Shown: positions 1 through 10,587 of the stretch, one piece after another
Layout of the letters: the number at the start of each line of letters is the position of its first letter
Position numbering within the stretch: the first letter of the stretch is position 1
NCBI GenBank assembly: GCA_964019165.1
Contig: OZ025267.1
Coordinates: 2,337,001 to 2,401,000, forward strand
Reading direction: 5' to 3'
Origin: Mastigias papua
Taxonomy: Eukaryota > Cnidaria > Scyphozoa > Rhizostomeae > Mastigiidae
Length of the DNA: 64,000 nt
Position numbers and translations under genes: made by a program
The notes under the pieces: model-generated
The model's input: only the letters and a program-made list of their open reading frames with translations
Told to the model about the DNA's origin: nothing
The model's database searches: none

Positions 1-1522
1 CAAAAAATGTAAAGGAAAAAAGCCTAAAAAACAAGACTGGCACCACCCGAGGGCAGATTAAGACAGCAAAGAAAACAATTACGTGTCGTCTTTGTTACCT
101 TAGGTTAGAGAATCAACTATCTTCTTGAAGAGGATAAAGTAGTATATTTTGTCATAAAGAAACAATGTAAATAAACCAAAAATAACTATCTAAAATCTCT
201 GGCCACCATTTCCTCATTATTCAAATTGAAAAGTTACAGGAAACGTGGAACTCGCAGCTTTTTAAAAATCGTTCACTGAGAATAGATAAAGCCTTGACTA
301 ACCCTGGTCGCCACGAGGCAGCCATAGTTACTTCCCAGCACGAATAAATGAATAATGTTAGATTTATATCAGTTCCAGGTCTAGTCTTACATTACGGTAC
401 ACCAGTGAGAAACTAACTTGAAACCAGGAATTTCATTTCCCCAGGACATTTCCAGAGTGCAGGTATCAAGTGTGGTTCACTTCCATGTCATCTTTCAAAG
501 ACAATTACTTGGTGATAAGACATTCAATGCCTGAAAGCAACACTATTTGTAAGGCATCCAAAATATAAAAAAAAACAAATTGAATCTCCCCATTGACAAT
601 CCCCTTTGACAATACGTGATTTGCTAAACTAAGTTGCTTATTGAAAAGCAACCTTGCAAATATGATGACTATATCAAAATAGGCCAGACATTGATTTGAA
701 GAAACTGGCTTGTATCTCAGAAGGAATCAAAGCTACTCAAATCTACCGAAAATCACTTTATGGTTAGTAAAAAAGAAAGGAGGGAAGAGAAAGAGGGGTG
801 GGAGGGAGCTGCTGTTGATGCAATGGTAAAATGCAATTAGCAAGGTGTTTTTGGGTTCTTATTATAATTTAGATACTACTAATGAGGGGTGGACTTACTT
901 AACAATAAAACAAATGGGGCCTTTAATAGATAAGAAGGAAAGGGGCTTGCAACTTTACTAGGATACAGCCATTCAAGTACTCACTAAAAATAATGGATAG
1001 ACTTTTCTGACAGTGGAACACAGTATAATTCCACTGCATTGATCAATGCACAGGTTATTAATCCCAATAAAACTAAACTATAGAGCAAGCCCACAGCAAA
1101 GAGCAATGCAATGGAATCCAATAGTAAAGTAAAAACTAAATAATGATGGGTCCTAATTGAATCAAGGGGGAGTAAGAAAATCTTCAAATCGGTTAAGGGT
1201 CTCCCCTGTAATAAATTGAGCCTTCTGTAAAGAAACAAAGAGCACCTTGTACTTCATAATGATTCAAAAAACATTTCATATTCCATTGGTGGACAGCATG
1301 AGTGCAGAGAGTACACTGCTTGAATTGGGAATCCAATAGTACAATGCTGTCAAAACTATGCAATAATTTTTGCTCTAATTCATCATGAAGGGTAGGACAA
1401 TCAGAATAATTTTTACGTTTTTGTTGGAGCAAGATAAAGTGGTATTAGAGCTTGGAACAAGGAGGCAGGGGTGTGACTGCAAAACTGAAAAATATAGATG
1501 ATTTGCTAATCAATATTCTTTC

Positions 1523-1619
<97 letters not shown>

Positions 1620-1798
1620 CAGTCTCAGTCAATCACCACATTCTGAACAAAATTGGACATGAATGGCTTCGGGAAAGTTTTGTTCCATGCTGTCAATAAA
1701 ACCATATGCCCTGGACAAAATGAAATCACTCAAGGACCACATGTGTCTTCATGCAAATGTTGAATATGAATAATTGAGGATATAGAAAGACAACCAAC
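1..1798. other. Intron or 3' part of the carrier gene; no exon recognised
   Basis: I find no carrier signature or other convincing exon here. The stretch is AT-rich and holds a CA microsatellite. Confidence 0.5.
1525..1618. repeat. (CA)n microsatellite
   Basis: An uninterrupted CA dinucleotide run of roughly 47 units. Confidence 0.97.
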
Positions 1799-1902
1799 CT
1801 GCTGCTGCACCAGAGCAAATATGAGTTAATTTGCTGTCACTATTAAGATATCCTTTTGATAAAGCCTTTTTAGATTTTGCATAAACTGCAAAGTATACAG
1901 CC
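1799..1902 (-). CDS. Carrier gene, exon 5
   Basis: The exon is 104 nt and begins [18 protein letters not shown], the start of the second helix region. It ends in CSGAAA with phase 1. The donor is GTTGGT. Confidence 0.85.
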
Positions 1903-4900
1903 CTAAAACAGTAACAATGCAATGAACAAAATTGCCAAAAAATTCTAATTCTATACAAGCTAAGTACACAATTCAATAAACAAATAAACACTCTCCCTAT
2001 ATTAAAAAATATGAATTTTGCCTGAAACAGCTGAAAAACTTTAATGACTATACAGAGAGAACAGGAATAGATAGTTACTTCAACATATATCAAAATATAT
2101 ATGTAAGACTCTCACAACCGTAAGTGACCAATTAAGCCTCCTCTCCTAAATAAGCCCCCTCCTAAATAAGCCCCCATTCTTACAAGCAATTTTTAACAAA
2201 TAAGCCCCAACTCCCAAATAAGTGCCCACTCCTGAATAAGCCCTCAAGAGGCTATTCAAATTTCTGGCAATTTCCATTTCAGCTGAGGGGATGAAAGAAT
2301 AAGTACTAAACCAAAGTTCTACTTGATATTAATCTACTTTGTCATATTTTAGGTAAGTGGCAATATTCATTACAGTGTATAGTTGTAGGAGTATTAAGTG
2401 TATAGTTGTAGGAGTATTAAAGTAACAATTTGATCTTCTGCTTTCTTTTCCAGTGCCTGTCCTGATAAAACTTTTCTAAATGTTTTGTTTTTGTAAGGGC
2501 AAAACATTCTGCTGGAGAAAATAAGCCCAACATAGCTTTTTAGTCCTAAAGTTCTGAAAGATATATTGTATACATATGTTACTTAAAGGTACTCACATAT
2601 GTTTTTGCACAACTTAATAAGCCCCACCCCAAATAAGACCCAATTCTCAAATAACCCGGCCACCCTTGAAAGTTCTTTTAACAAATAGGTCATCATGGGG
2701 CTCAACTGATCATTTACAGTATTGTCAGTACAATGATACCCTCATATTCAAATTCATTCTATACAGAATATTTTCCTTATAAACATCTCCTGGCACAATT
2801 GTTCACACATAAATCTGCAAACTTAAAGATGCAAAATGGCAAAGTCCACAATATGGATTAGTAATGGTTATATTGTAAACACTGAAGAAAAGTTGTGACA
2901 GAGAAACACATACCTTGCAGGTGCCACACCAATCAAGTTTGGACCAAGTCCTTTGTATAGTGAGCGGAAGCCCTCTGTTTGAATCATGTGCCTATTAACC
3001 AATAAGTGTAATGATAGAGTTGCTGTACAATAAATTTAATAATCTAGACCAGTCTAAGGGTTGCTCTGACTATAATTGCATACTGCTATAAAATGACCAT
3101 GCTTCTAAAAACATTCTACAAAACTTATCAGATTGCACAATGCCTTGTTTGAAAAAGTACCATATAGGATGAAATATATATACAGGATGAAAATGCATTT
3201 GGAATTTACATGAAGATCAATATCATTATTTTCATGCCATCCTACATTTGTCTGCCATACCAACTAGTGCTCTAACAAACTTCTCTCAACATGTCACACT
3301 GACTAAGAGATTTATTTATTTCTATCCACCAGCACAGAAACAAACATAAAATGTACATAAAGCAGTGGAAGTGATAAGCAATGGGAACTAACAGGGCCTC
3401 TCCCATTTCCTATAAGAAACTCCTTCTTAGTGTAATAATTTCATGCTCTTTTTCTTTTCCCATCAAATATTGTAACTGCACTACCTGCCAATTCATACAC
3501 CATTGCTATATACATTAAAGGCCACTATTGGCCTCTTGGTTTAAGTTGCACAATCATGCACTCTGTCATGGCAAGCGCCTTGACGAGATGAGGTTAATGC
3601 TTCACTACACACTTCATTCTTGAAAATTACCCAGATCATGTACCTTGGCAAAAAATTGTCTACATAAATTGTGCACCTCCAGAATTTTGTCATAAGGTGT
3701 GTGATTGGTCAAGCATCCAGTAAAATCCTTAGAGAGGAATGCACTACAGCTGGTCAAGATCACTGCTAATTTAGGCCCTGATGTAAAATGCACTAAATCC
3801 TCAAATTAGCCCCCTTGGGAGCTTATTTTTGCATTTTTGGACGGGAACCAATTTGAGGGGGGTTCTTCAGAGGGAGTTTTCTAAGGGGACAATTTGAGGA
3901 AGACAATTTGGGGATGTAAAGTATTATTTTCCTTACCATACTGACAATTGATCTATTTCTAACACATCACATTGCACTCTCCACAGGGGCTGACAGTAGG
4001 TATTGAGGGGGTGCTAAAGGCACAACTTTCTAATAAAATTTCCTTACTTATCCCTATAAAAAGGTAACTATGGTATAAAGCAGAAAAGTCTCAAACTTCT
4101 GACAAAGTTTATTTATATTAGGAGGCTGTGGCCCATAACCCCTTTGAAACACAATGCAACATATTGTTCATAAAATTTATAGAATGCTTCTTTTCTCTGC
4201 TCAATTTACATTCCAGATGAAAACCCCTTGTTTTTAGTTTTAACTATTATGTAAAGAACTCAAAATTAATAATGCCAAAATTCAAACAGAAGTTAAAAAA
4301 CACAAAATCATAATAGTATATAATACAAACCTGATACATGCTAAAATTCCAGATGGCTTAGCTGCAAATACAGGGCCATAAGGTGAAGATATGGTAGTTC
4401 CACTTGTACTTATCAAAGTTGACGGAACTCTAACTGGCTGGAAAACTTGTGATGATGCCTACAAAATATGATATAACATGGCAAATTAATCCTGGGAAGA
4501 ACTAAACAGAACCTAATGGGACATTGGGACCAAAAATGGCAAAAATGTTGAATGCTTGTTGGATAATTATAAGTTCTATACACTTTGGTGTCACTTTATC
4601 TGCAGAAGATGATACTCACAAGATTCATTTGAAAGTACCACTCATTGATTATGCATTGAAATAGCATACCTGCAGCCTAGTTTTCACCACTTCTAGTGGA
4701 CATGTCACTACTGCAGCAACAGTTCCTCCAGCTCTAAAAAATAATATCAGAGAGATTCAATCAGCTAAAATTTCTTAATGATGAATTCAAGTTAAGGGAC
4801 CATTTGTCCAAACCATACAGTAGTTGAAATCCTAACATAATGATGATAGTAAAGCTATAATTCTGTGGACATCTTCTTAACTTTGACTAAGCTTCACAGT

Positions 4901-6223
4901 ATGCAAAACCAAGAAGCTTCTAGCATTCTCTAATGTTTATCTGTATTCTATATGGAGGGAATGGATATCAATAGGAAACCTACTTCCAAGCCATAATGCT
5001 ATACAAAAATGTAGAGACCATAGACCTCACTTACTACTCTCAGTGTTTTAACAAAACATTATACCTTGCCTAGCAATGATTCTAAAATGGGATTGGTACA
5101 TTTCTCTCTTGAAAATGGGTAACAAGGCATTGGGTATATGGCAAAGTTTGTTTAATATTCCAAACTTTAGCATGAAAGGTGTCAATCTACAACTTCTCCA
5201 GGTTAGTAGCATTGGCCTGCTTTGACAGACAAAATATAAGCTGTTTCCAAGTTGCAAGCATACAGTTCTGGATGTAAAAGTAGTCTGCAAACTTTACTAC
5301 ATTTTCTTTTTACAGCTTTAACTGTTCCTGCTATACTATGGCATACTTTGCAATTTGAGTACATTACTGTATCAAGGAGCTACAAATCCTGGGGTTAACC
5401 ATAATGGCTCTTAGAAATTAACCATCATGAACAACTGAGTGAACTTTGGACAGTGAATACATGTAAAGAAATTGCATGTGAGTTGTTTGCATAAAACCAA
5501 TGGCATGTGAGAACAATAAAAATTGTAACGAAAGCTAAAGATTGTATCATAGCACCAGCAGTCTGTTCTAAGGCCTACCGCCTCAGATTACAAGAACATG
5601 GACCCAAGTCCAAGGCTCTTTGAATTATACTCCTGCCTAAACAGTGGGCTTGGCATTGAAAATATGAATGGAGATGCCTTACTAGTCTGCGATAATAGTA
5701 CATTATAATCTAGATATTAGTGTGATTCTCGACAGCGCACCACGTTGCACACAATAGTATCCCAGATGAGCGATTCATAATTGTCTTTCATTTCAATTAC
5801 GTAATATACACCTAATTGATATGATATTGCCACGTACATATCAAGGAATATCTATAAACACGATCAATTGCGTCAAACAAATAGAGATACCCTAAGTAAG
5901 CAGCATTGTATGATGCAAGTTATGAATGCCGCTTGGGCTTGCCCGATCTATCCAAAAAGGGAGTGCATTCAACAGTGCTATGCTTCCAGTTACTTATATG
6001 AAAATGAGTTAACTACTGTAGTTTCTTTGTGATATCCCTAATGCATTGTACCACTAGCAAAGAGTCTAGTTGTTAAATTTAAAGCCAATTCGTGCTAACA
6101 GGTCAGTTGTTCTTGGCTGCGTCAGGCAACCATGTTTTGTCAGTGAACAACGGAAGATAAAGCTCTGCGCTCTTCTTACCCTCCTGCAAACAGGTGGACA
6201 GATACGGAGTTTCTACAATTCAT
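1799..6223 (-). CDS. SLC25A33/36-like mitochondrial carrier, 5' part (gene level)
   Basis: This is a mitochondrial carrier of the inner membrane; the SLC25A33/36 subfamily moves pyrimidine nucleotides. Coding exons on the minus strand are 6223-6180, 4733-4670, 4458-4331, 2991-2914 and 1902-1799, each with AG/GT borders and matching phases (2, 0, 2, 2, 1). The joined reading shows HLFAGG, then a carrier signature block [12 protein letters not shown] (PxE..K/R type), a Ser/Thr-rich loop of about 42 residues, a [22 protein letters not shown] block and [12 protein letters not shown]. The order and the long loop after the first signature fit SLC25A33/36 rather than other carriers. The second and third PxxxxK/R signatures are not found in 1-1798, so the 3' exons must lie outside the window. 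The subfamily call is from remembered family patterns. Confidence 0.85.
2120..2660. repeat. Degenerate TAAGCCCC-type MITE remnant
   Basis: Clusters of TAAGCCCC, TAAGCCCCC and AATAAGCCC occur at both edges of this intronic block (about 2130-2245 and 2620-2660). The same motif forms the ends of the better preserved copy at 50826-51092. This copy looks old. Confidence 0.5.
2914..2991 (-). CDS. Carrier gene, exon 4
   Basis: The exon is 78 nt and encodes [19 protein letters not shown] followed by IGVAPA, the EG..(LF/LY)KG motif of repeat one. The donor is GTATGT. Confidence 0.88.
3790..3910. repeat. MITE remnant (TCCTCAAATTAGCCCCC end)
   Basis: The sequence AAATCCTCAAATTAGCCCCC followed by GGGAGCTTATTTTTGCATTTTT matches the left end of the element at 50826 with a few changes. 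The stretch after it (AATTTGAGGGGGG) is degraded. Confidence 0.55.
4331..4458 (-). CDS. Carrier gene, exon 3 (matrix loop)
   Basis: The exon is 128 nt and encodes a Ser/Thr/Pro-rich loop ending [11 protein letters not shown]. It is bordered by TTTGTAG and GTTTGT. A long inserted loop at this place is a trait of SLC25A33/36. Confidence 0.75.
4670..4733 (-). CDS. Carrier gene, exon 2 (first carrier signature)
   Basis: The exon is 64 nt with an AG acceptor after a T-run and a GTATG donor. It encodes [20 protein letters not shown], the end of helix 1 with the PxE/DxVKxR signature of repeat one. Confidence 0.88.
6180..6223 (-). CDS. Carrier gene, first coding exon
   Basis: The ATG at 6223-6221 opens a 44-nt coding exon reading [15 protein letters not shown] across the junction. 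The donor GTAAG follows directly at 6179. HLFAGG is the usual start of the first membrane helix in this subfamily, which supports this ATG. Confidence 0.8.
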
Positions 6224-7517
6224 GAAAGATCTCTGTACTCCTCCTATATGGTAACTCCAGTTATATATGCAGATTGAAGATTACATTTGGGCTTTCAGTG
6301 CACAACTTTGAGTCAAACGTGAACACACACTTTCAAAATGGCAGCTCCTAAAAGTGTAAAGGTTACTCAAAGTATCACATGGAACAACAGTGCTCTAACC
6401 AATAGAGTGCGCCCGTAATTGTAATTGCCAGGACTGTGATTGGTACAATTTTCCTTCACGTGAAAAGTAATCGTCTATTGATGGCCAGTAATGTTTTTAA
6501 GGTGGCTCGGCAAAAATGCAATAACACCGAGAAATAGCGTGATTACTACAAAAAGACCTCATTACTAATACCAATATCATTATCATAAGCATATTGAATG
6601 ACAATTACAAATAAATTGCCTCTTTTGTGATGATCATTGTACAGATCTAGAATTATGCACTAATTATCACACGCATTATGTATTAGGGGCGACTTCAACG
6701 ACCTTCTATCTTTATTCTCTCATATTGCGTTTCGAGACAAATTGGGAATCAGCTAGAAGGGTGGTAAACATATCAAGTTATGCGAGAAAATGAAAATGGA
6801 CATTTGCTGGATTGTTTTATTTCATTTCATATTCAACTAGTTATGGAGGGAAGCCCTTCAGCAATGCTGATTTTTAAATGACTCTCCTAAGAAACTTACG
6901 AACAGAACTTTGTTTGAGGGGTGTGGCACCCACTGCACCTCATTGTAGGTAAGGGGTTGCTCGTATTTTTTTATTCGAAACATTTTTATACTTATAGGAT
7001 AACTCCAAAGTACCAGCTGCTTGACTGATAAAGAACAAAGTAGAGACCTTTAAATCCTCCGATGTTTTGTCAGTAACCATGCTCCTTCTCCAAACAGGCG
7101 ACTCGTAGCTGGGGGGCGGGGTAGCAGGGGGAGCCAATGGCCCCCTGATGAGATTTTAATCAGATTTGTCGGATTTGTTGGAAAATTTCTAATATACTAG
7201 CTCAGTACTAAATACGAGCAAATCCTTACCCCCCTAAATCTGGATGTCCACGGCGCACCTGTCTCCAGTATAAAATGGATAAGACCAATTGTCCCTGAAA
7301 ACTAATTCCGTCGTAGTTGTGAGTAATTCAGCAATCCTGCTGAAAGATTCTAACAGGCGGGAGGACAGTCGCAGATGGGGGGGGGTTCGATTTTGACTTT
7401 GAATTCCACATATAACACTGGTGTCAACATGCATGTACAACAACTACTGCAATAACAAATGGGTATTCAAAGAATCAACTCATCTTGTTCTTTAGCTGCT
7501 TTAAATACCTCTAAGCA
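6224..7517. other. Intergenic region upstream of the carrier gene, with a LINE 3' tail
   Basis: No coding exon is recognised. It should hold the carrier's 5' UTR and promoter. Around 6830-6925 the sequence AAGCCCTTCAGCAATGCTGATTTTTAAA resembles the 3' region of the LINE at 35330-36583. Short ORFs near 6940-7440 show no domain. Confidence 0.5.
6820..6925 (-). mobile_element. 3' tail of a non-LTR retrotransposon
   Basis: The motif CCCTTCAGCA/G-TGCTGATTTT..A followed by CTCCT..AA(A/G)AAACTTAC also occurs at 35310-35370, directly 3' of a reverse transcriptase ORF. This is a short dead copy of the same LINE family. Confidence 0.5.
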
Positions 7518-7523
7518 GGCACG
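7518..7523. repeat. Target-site duplication, left copy (GGCACG)
   Basis: GGCACG directly precedes the first base of the left inverted repeat and recurs directly after the right one. Six-bp duplications are the hallmark of Polinton integration. Confidence 0.93.
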
Positions 7524-7794
7524 ATATATAATGATATATGCATGAGCTGGTGCAAAAATGGGGTAAAAGTGGGGTAGAGAGGGGTGTAAATTAAAAATGG
7601 AATAATTTATAATAAATTATAATGGTATAATTTAATAAATGTAAAATAACAGAATTATAAAATTAGGTATAAGAATGGATTATTAAAATAGTAAATTAAA
7701 ATAGTAAATTAAAATAATATAATAGACTGGTTTATGAAATGATTGGCAAGAATTGAATGTGAATGAATGAATGGTGTAAATGACATAGTTTTAT

Positions 7795-8027
7795 GAAATA
7801 GATTTATAAAATTAGATTTATAAAATGAAATTATAAACTAGATTTATAAAATGAAATTATAAAATAGATTTATAAAATGGTGTTATAAATTAGATTTATA
7901 AAATGGTGTTATAAAAATGGTGTTATAAAATGGATTTATAAAATAGATTTATAAAATGGTGTTATAAAATGAATTTATAAAAATAGATTTATAAAATGGA
8001 TTTATAAAATAGATTTATGAGATGGAT
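7795..8027. repeat. Tandem TTTATAAAAT repeat zone in left TIR
   Basis: Irregular tandem units of about 16-17 bp built on (A/G)ATTTATAAAATG and GGTGTTATAAAATG. The same zone lies mirrored at 29056-29288. Confidence 0.9.
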
Positions 8028-8436
8028 TACAAAGGACTAGTATAAATAAAATGGAATAAATAATATGATATAAATGTAATGATATTAATTTAGAATAAAT
8101 GGATTAAATACAATGGAAAATAATTATTAATATAATTTAAAAAAATCTTCCTATGGTATAATATAACCACTCCGTTATTAATGGAACATATTTTATGGTT
8201 TATTATTAATAAAACATTTTATGGTTTCATGGATTGTTCTCTTTTATTTTCATTTTTCAATTGGGGGCGGTAGCTCTAATCTTGGTTTCTTAAATTGGGT
8301 ATTGAAAATAATCAAAGGATTATGATGTCCTTGTTTTCATAAGAAACATTTATTATAAACATATTTCCATTTATGTTATGGAATTCTATTTATGACTTCA
8401 TAGAAATAATTACTTTTATTGGTTACAGACACTGCC

Positions 8437-8516
8437 CGCGAGCCACTAAGCGAGGTTTAACGAAGTTAAAAACCGTAGGTTTTTGACAAAGTTAAACCTG
8501 GTTTAGTGGCGAGCAA
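8437..8516. repeat. Large nested hairpin in left TIR
   Basis: The outer arm GCGAGCCACTAAGCG..AGGTTTAAC pairs with GTTAAACCTGGTTTAGTGGCGAGC. A second stem inside pairs TTAAAAACC with GGTTTTTGA. Mirrored copy: 28567-28646. Confidence 0.8.
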
Positions 8517-8532
8517 GACCACGCGACGCATT

Positions 8533-8575
8533 AGTATTAGCGCAGCTAATACTACATAAAGCGTTAGCTTTATGT
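8533..8575. repeat. Two adjacent perfect 9-bp hairpins in left TIR
   Basis: AGTATTAGC-GCA-GCTAATACT (8533-8553) is followed without a gap by ACATAAAGC-GTTA-GCTTTATGT (8554-8575). Mirrored copy: 28508-28550. Confidence 0.92.
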
Positions 8576-8828
8576 ATCGTCGTGTGATACTGGTTTCAGT
8601 CACTAGCATATATAAAATAAGTATTATTCTATAACATAATTTTATTGGTAAACATTTTATTGTTTTATAAACTAGCCATTTTCCAATGACTTTACTAATT
8701 AACCCATTTTTCATTGGCGTTAATAAATAAACCTTACTTATAGGGTTACTTAATGGGGCATGGATTATTTGTTATTTATTGGTTTTAGACAATTTAGTCT
8801 TAAACGGCCGTGAATAATGGAATCACCC

Positions 8829-8866
8829 GGCCAGATTATTTTAGCTTTAGCTAAAATAATGTGGCC
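8829..8866. repeat. 17-position hairpin in left TIR
   Basis: GGCCA-G-ATTATTTTAGC, a 4-nt loop TTTA, then GCTAAAATAAT-G-TGGCC. There is one G/G mismatch in the stem. Mirrored copy: 28217-28254. Confidence 0.92.
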
Positions 8867-9195
8867 ATTCAATCAGTCAATTGTTTTATAAACTAGCAAT
8901 TTTCCATTGGCCTTACTAAATAACCTTACTAAATGGGGTTATTATTTGGCATCAATTTTAATTTCAATTTTAATTTCAATACCAATTAACCCATTTTATT
9001 GGCATTTTAGCTTAGTCACAAAGAATAGTATTATGTATTTGCAGCATTTTCGTGCGGTTTTAATTCATTTGTTATTGGTTAGGTTATTGGTTATTGGTTG
9101 ATTGGATTTATTGATTGGTAACATGGGTTGTGAGATTAAAAATGGGGGCGCGTTTTATATTTATATATAAAAATATATTTATATATATATAAGAA

Positions 9196-9696
9196 ATGAA
9201 AAAAATTTGTGACAATATTGAATTATGTGTTTCAAATTGTGATTTTGAAAGCCTTAAAACGATTTATAATTTATCACAAGAAATAACAAAGACATGTCAA
9301 ATTGCAGCGCGTGATGGTAATTTAGAATGTCTAAAATACGCTCATGAAATCGGATGTCCATGGGATAAAGAAACTTGCACACAAGCAGCAATAAATGATC
9401 ATTTAGAATGTTTAAGATATGCTCATGAAAATGGTTGTCCATGGGATGAAGAAACATGCTCAAGGGCTGCTAGTTATGGTAATTTAGAATGTTTAAAATA
9501 TGCTCATGAAAATGGGTGTCCATGGGATTCTATAACATCCGTCGGCGCAGCTAAATATGGTAAATTAGAATGTTTTAAATATGCTGTTGAAAATGGATGT
9601 CCTTTAGAAGATTACATTTGCGAATTGGCTGCTGAAAATGGTCATTTAGATTGTTTAGTTTATGCTCATGAACAAGGGTTACCATGGGATCATTAA
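9196..9696 (+). CDS. Ankyrin-repeat protein of giant-virus type (166 aa)
   Basis: The protein is almost wholly made of 27-residue repeats around LECLKYAHENGCPWD, followed by (E/K)ETC.(Q/R)AA and a short G/N loop. At least five units are visible from about residue 35 to the end. This spacing and the HENGCPWD core are typical of ankyrin-like repeat families expanded in mimiviruses and in amoebal and oomycete genomes. Ankyrin arrays bind protein partners; in viruses they often act on host ubiquitin or signalling pathways, but no F-box or other second domain is visible here. The ATG follows an AT-rich TATATATAAGAA leader. It lies just inside the left TIR and mirrors the two longer relatives at the right end. 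It is much shorter than those (391-394 aa) but ends cleanly. Confidence 0.85.
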   Translation: MKKICDNIELCVSNCDFESLKTIYNLSQEITKTCQIAARDGNLECLKYAHEIGCPWDKETCTQAAINDHLECLRYAHENGCPWDEETCSRAASYGNLECLKYAHENGCPWDSITSVGAAKYGKLECFKYAVENGCPLEDYICELAAENGHLDCLVYAHEQGLPWDH

Positions 9697-9771
9697 ATAT
9701 AATGTATTTTTTATTTAACCACTAAGTGGGTATTCGTAATATTATATTTTATTGTAATATAAAATATAACA

Positions 9772-10416
9772 ATGAAGATACCTAACTTAGACTTAAATAA
9801 AAAAGTATGCGATAATAATTATCTATTAAAATGGCCATTTCGATTATTGGTCGTTGGTGACTCGTCGTCAGGCAAGACTAATTTGATCGTATTTATGATT
9901 CTCTCATGCAAGTTCTTCGATCGGCCTGATATAATTTATTATTATGGTCGAAATATTCAACAGGATAAATTACAATATTTAAAATCGATTAGCGATAAAA
10001 TGAAAGAGAAAATTGGATATGATTTTTTTGTATTAATTGATGATATAAGCAAAATACCATTTTGTGATGGGTATAAAAATGATTGCAAAAAATTGGTTAT
10101 TTTTGATGATCTTATGACGGCCAAAAACGCGTCTAAAAATATTATAGACCATTTCATATTTGGTCGACAGAAAAACATCTCGAGTGTATTTTTATCGCAA
10201 TGTTACACAGACGTCGAACAGGCTATAAGATTAAATAGCAATTATATGATTTTATATAGACCTAAGACAAAAAGGTGTATGAAGATGATTTTGCGAGAAA
10301 ATTTAATTAACGAGAACGCTTTTGATAATCTAAAAGGCACGGAGCATAAACATGACTTTATATTTGTGAATAAAGACAATGACCAATATTTCAAGAATTT
10401 TGATGAAGAAATATAA
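9772..10416 (+). CDS. Genome-packaging ATPase (FtsK/HerA, A32-like)
   Basis: A 214-aa P-loop ATPase that should pump the element's DNA into preformed capsids. The Walker A motif GDSSSGKT spans residues 29-36, preceded by the beta strand RLLVV. The Walker B strand is LVIFDD at 108-113. The block GRQKNISSVFLSQ at about 126-138 matches the conserved region after Walker B in the A32/packaging group. Length is normal for Polintons, which usually have 200-260 aa. The start is the first ATG after the ankyrin gene, 75 bp downstream. Its end overlaps the longest frame of the next small ORF, but the likelier start of that ORF (10427) clears it. Confidence 0.93.
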   Translation: MKIPNLDLNKKVCDNNYLLKWPFRLLVVGDSSSGKTNLIVFMILSCKFFDRPDIIYYYGRNIQQDKLQYLKSISDKMKEKIGYDFFVLIDDISKIPFCDGYKNDCKKLVIFDDLMTAKNASKNIIDHFIFGRQKNISSVFLSQCYTDVEQAIRLNSNYMILYRPKTKRCMKMILRENLINENAFDNLKGTEHKHDFIFVNKDNDQYFKNFDEEI

Positions 10417-10426
10417 TAATATATAT

Positions 10427-10576
10427 ATGAGTGATATATATTGTGTGAAATGTAAGACAAAAACACCAACTATCGACGAAAAAATTGTTACAACAAAAAA
10501 TAATAGAAATGCTATCACAGGAAAATGTCAAAATTGTGGAAGGACAAAATATATGTTTATTAAGAAAACAATATAA
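10427..10576 (+). CDS. Small zinc-ribbon protein (49 aa)
   Basis: It reads MSDIYCVKCKTKT near the start and GKCQNCGRTKYMF later: two CxxC pairs about 30 residues apart, a zinc ribbon. The pattern IYCVKCK..T...(T)KNNR.AI.G.C..C...KYMF is shared with the N-terminus of the next gene, so the two arose by duplication. Similar short domains (I believe Pfam DUF5679) occur in mimiviruses and Polintons; I cannot confirm the accession. An in-frame ATG at 10379 would overlap the ATPase gene. I prefer 10427 because TATATAT abuts it and because the protein then lines up with its paralogue. The function is unknown; nucleic-acid binding is a guess. Confidence 0.7.
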   Translation: MSDIYCVKCKTKTPTIDEKIVTTKNNRNAITGKCQNCGRTKYMFIKKTI

Positions 10577-10587
10577 GATATAGTATA

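Larger units (their letters stand above)
7524..9141 (+). repeat. Left terminal inverted repeat (1,618 bp)
   Basis: It begins ATATATAATGATATATGC and ends at GTGAGATTAAAA. The reverse complement of 27942-29559 has the same length and matches at every place I compared, including two chance ORFs (82 and 64 codons) that are identical in both copies. Inside are a 16-17-bp tandem repeat zone and a series of strong hairpins. Confidence 0.95.

Noticed and set aside
1749..2093. Single 114-codon minus-strand ORF as a gene of its own
   Set aside because: Only the part from 1902 to 1799 is coding, as an exon of the carrier gene; the rest reads through intron.
8466..9101. 82- and 64-codon ORFs in the TIR (and mirrored 27982-28617)
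   Set aside because: One runs through the hairpin cluster and the other has a low-complexity repeat (SILISILISIPI). No domain or codon signal; identity between the copies only reflects TIR identity.
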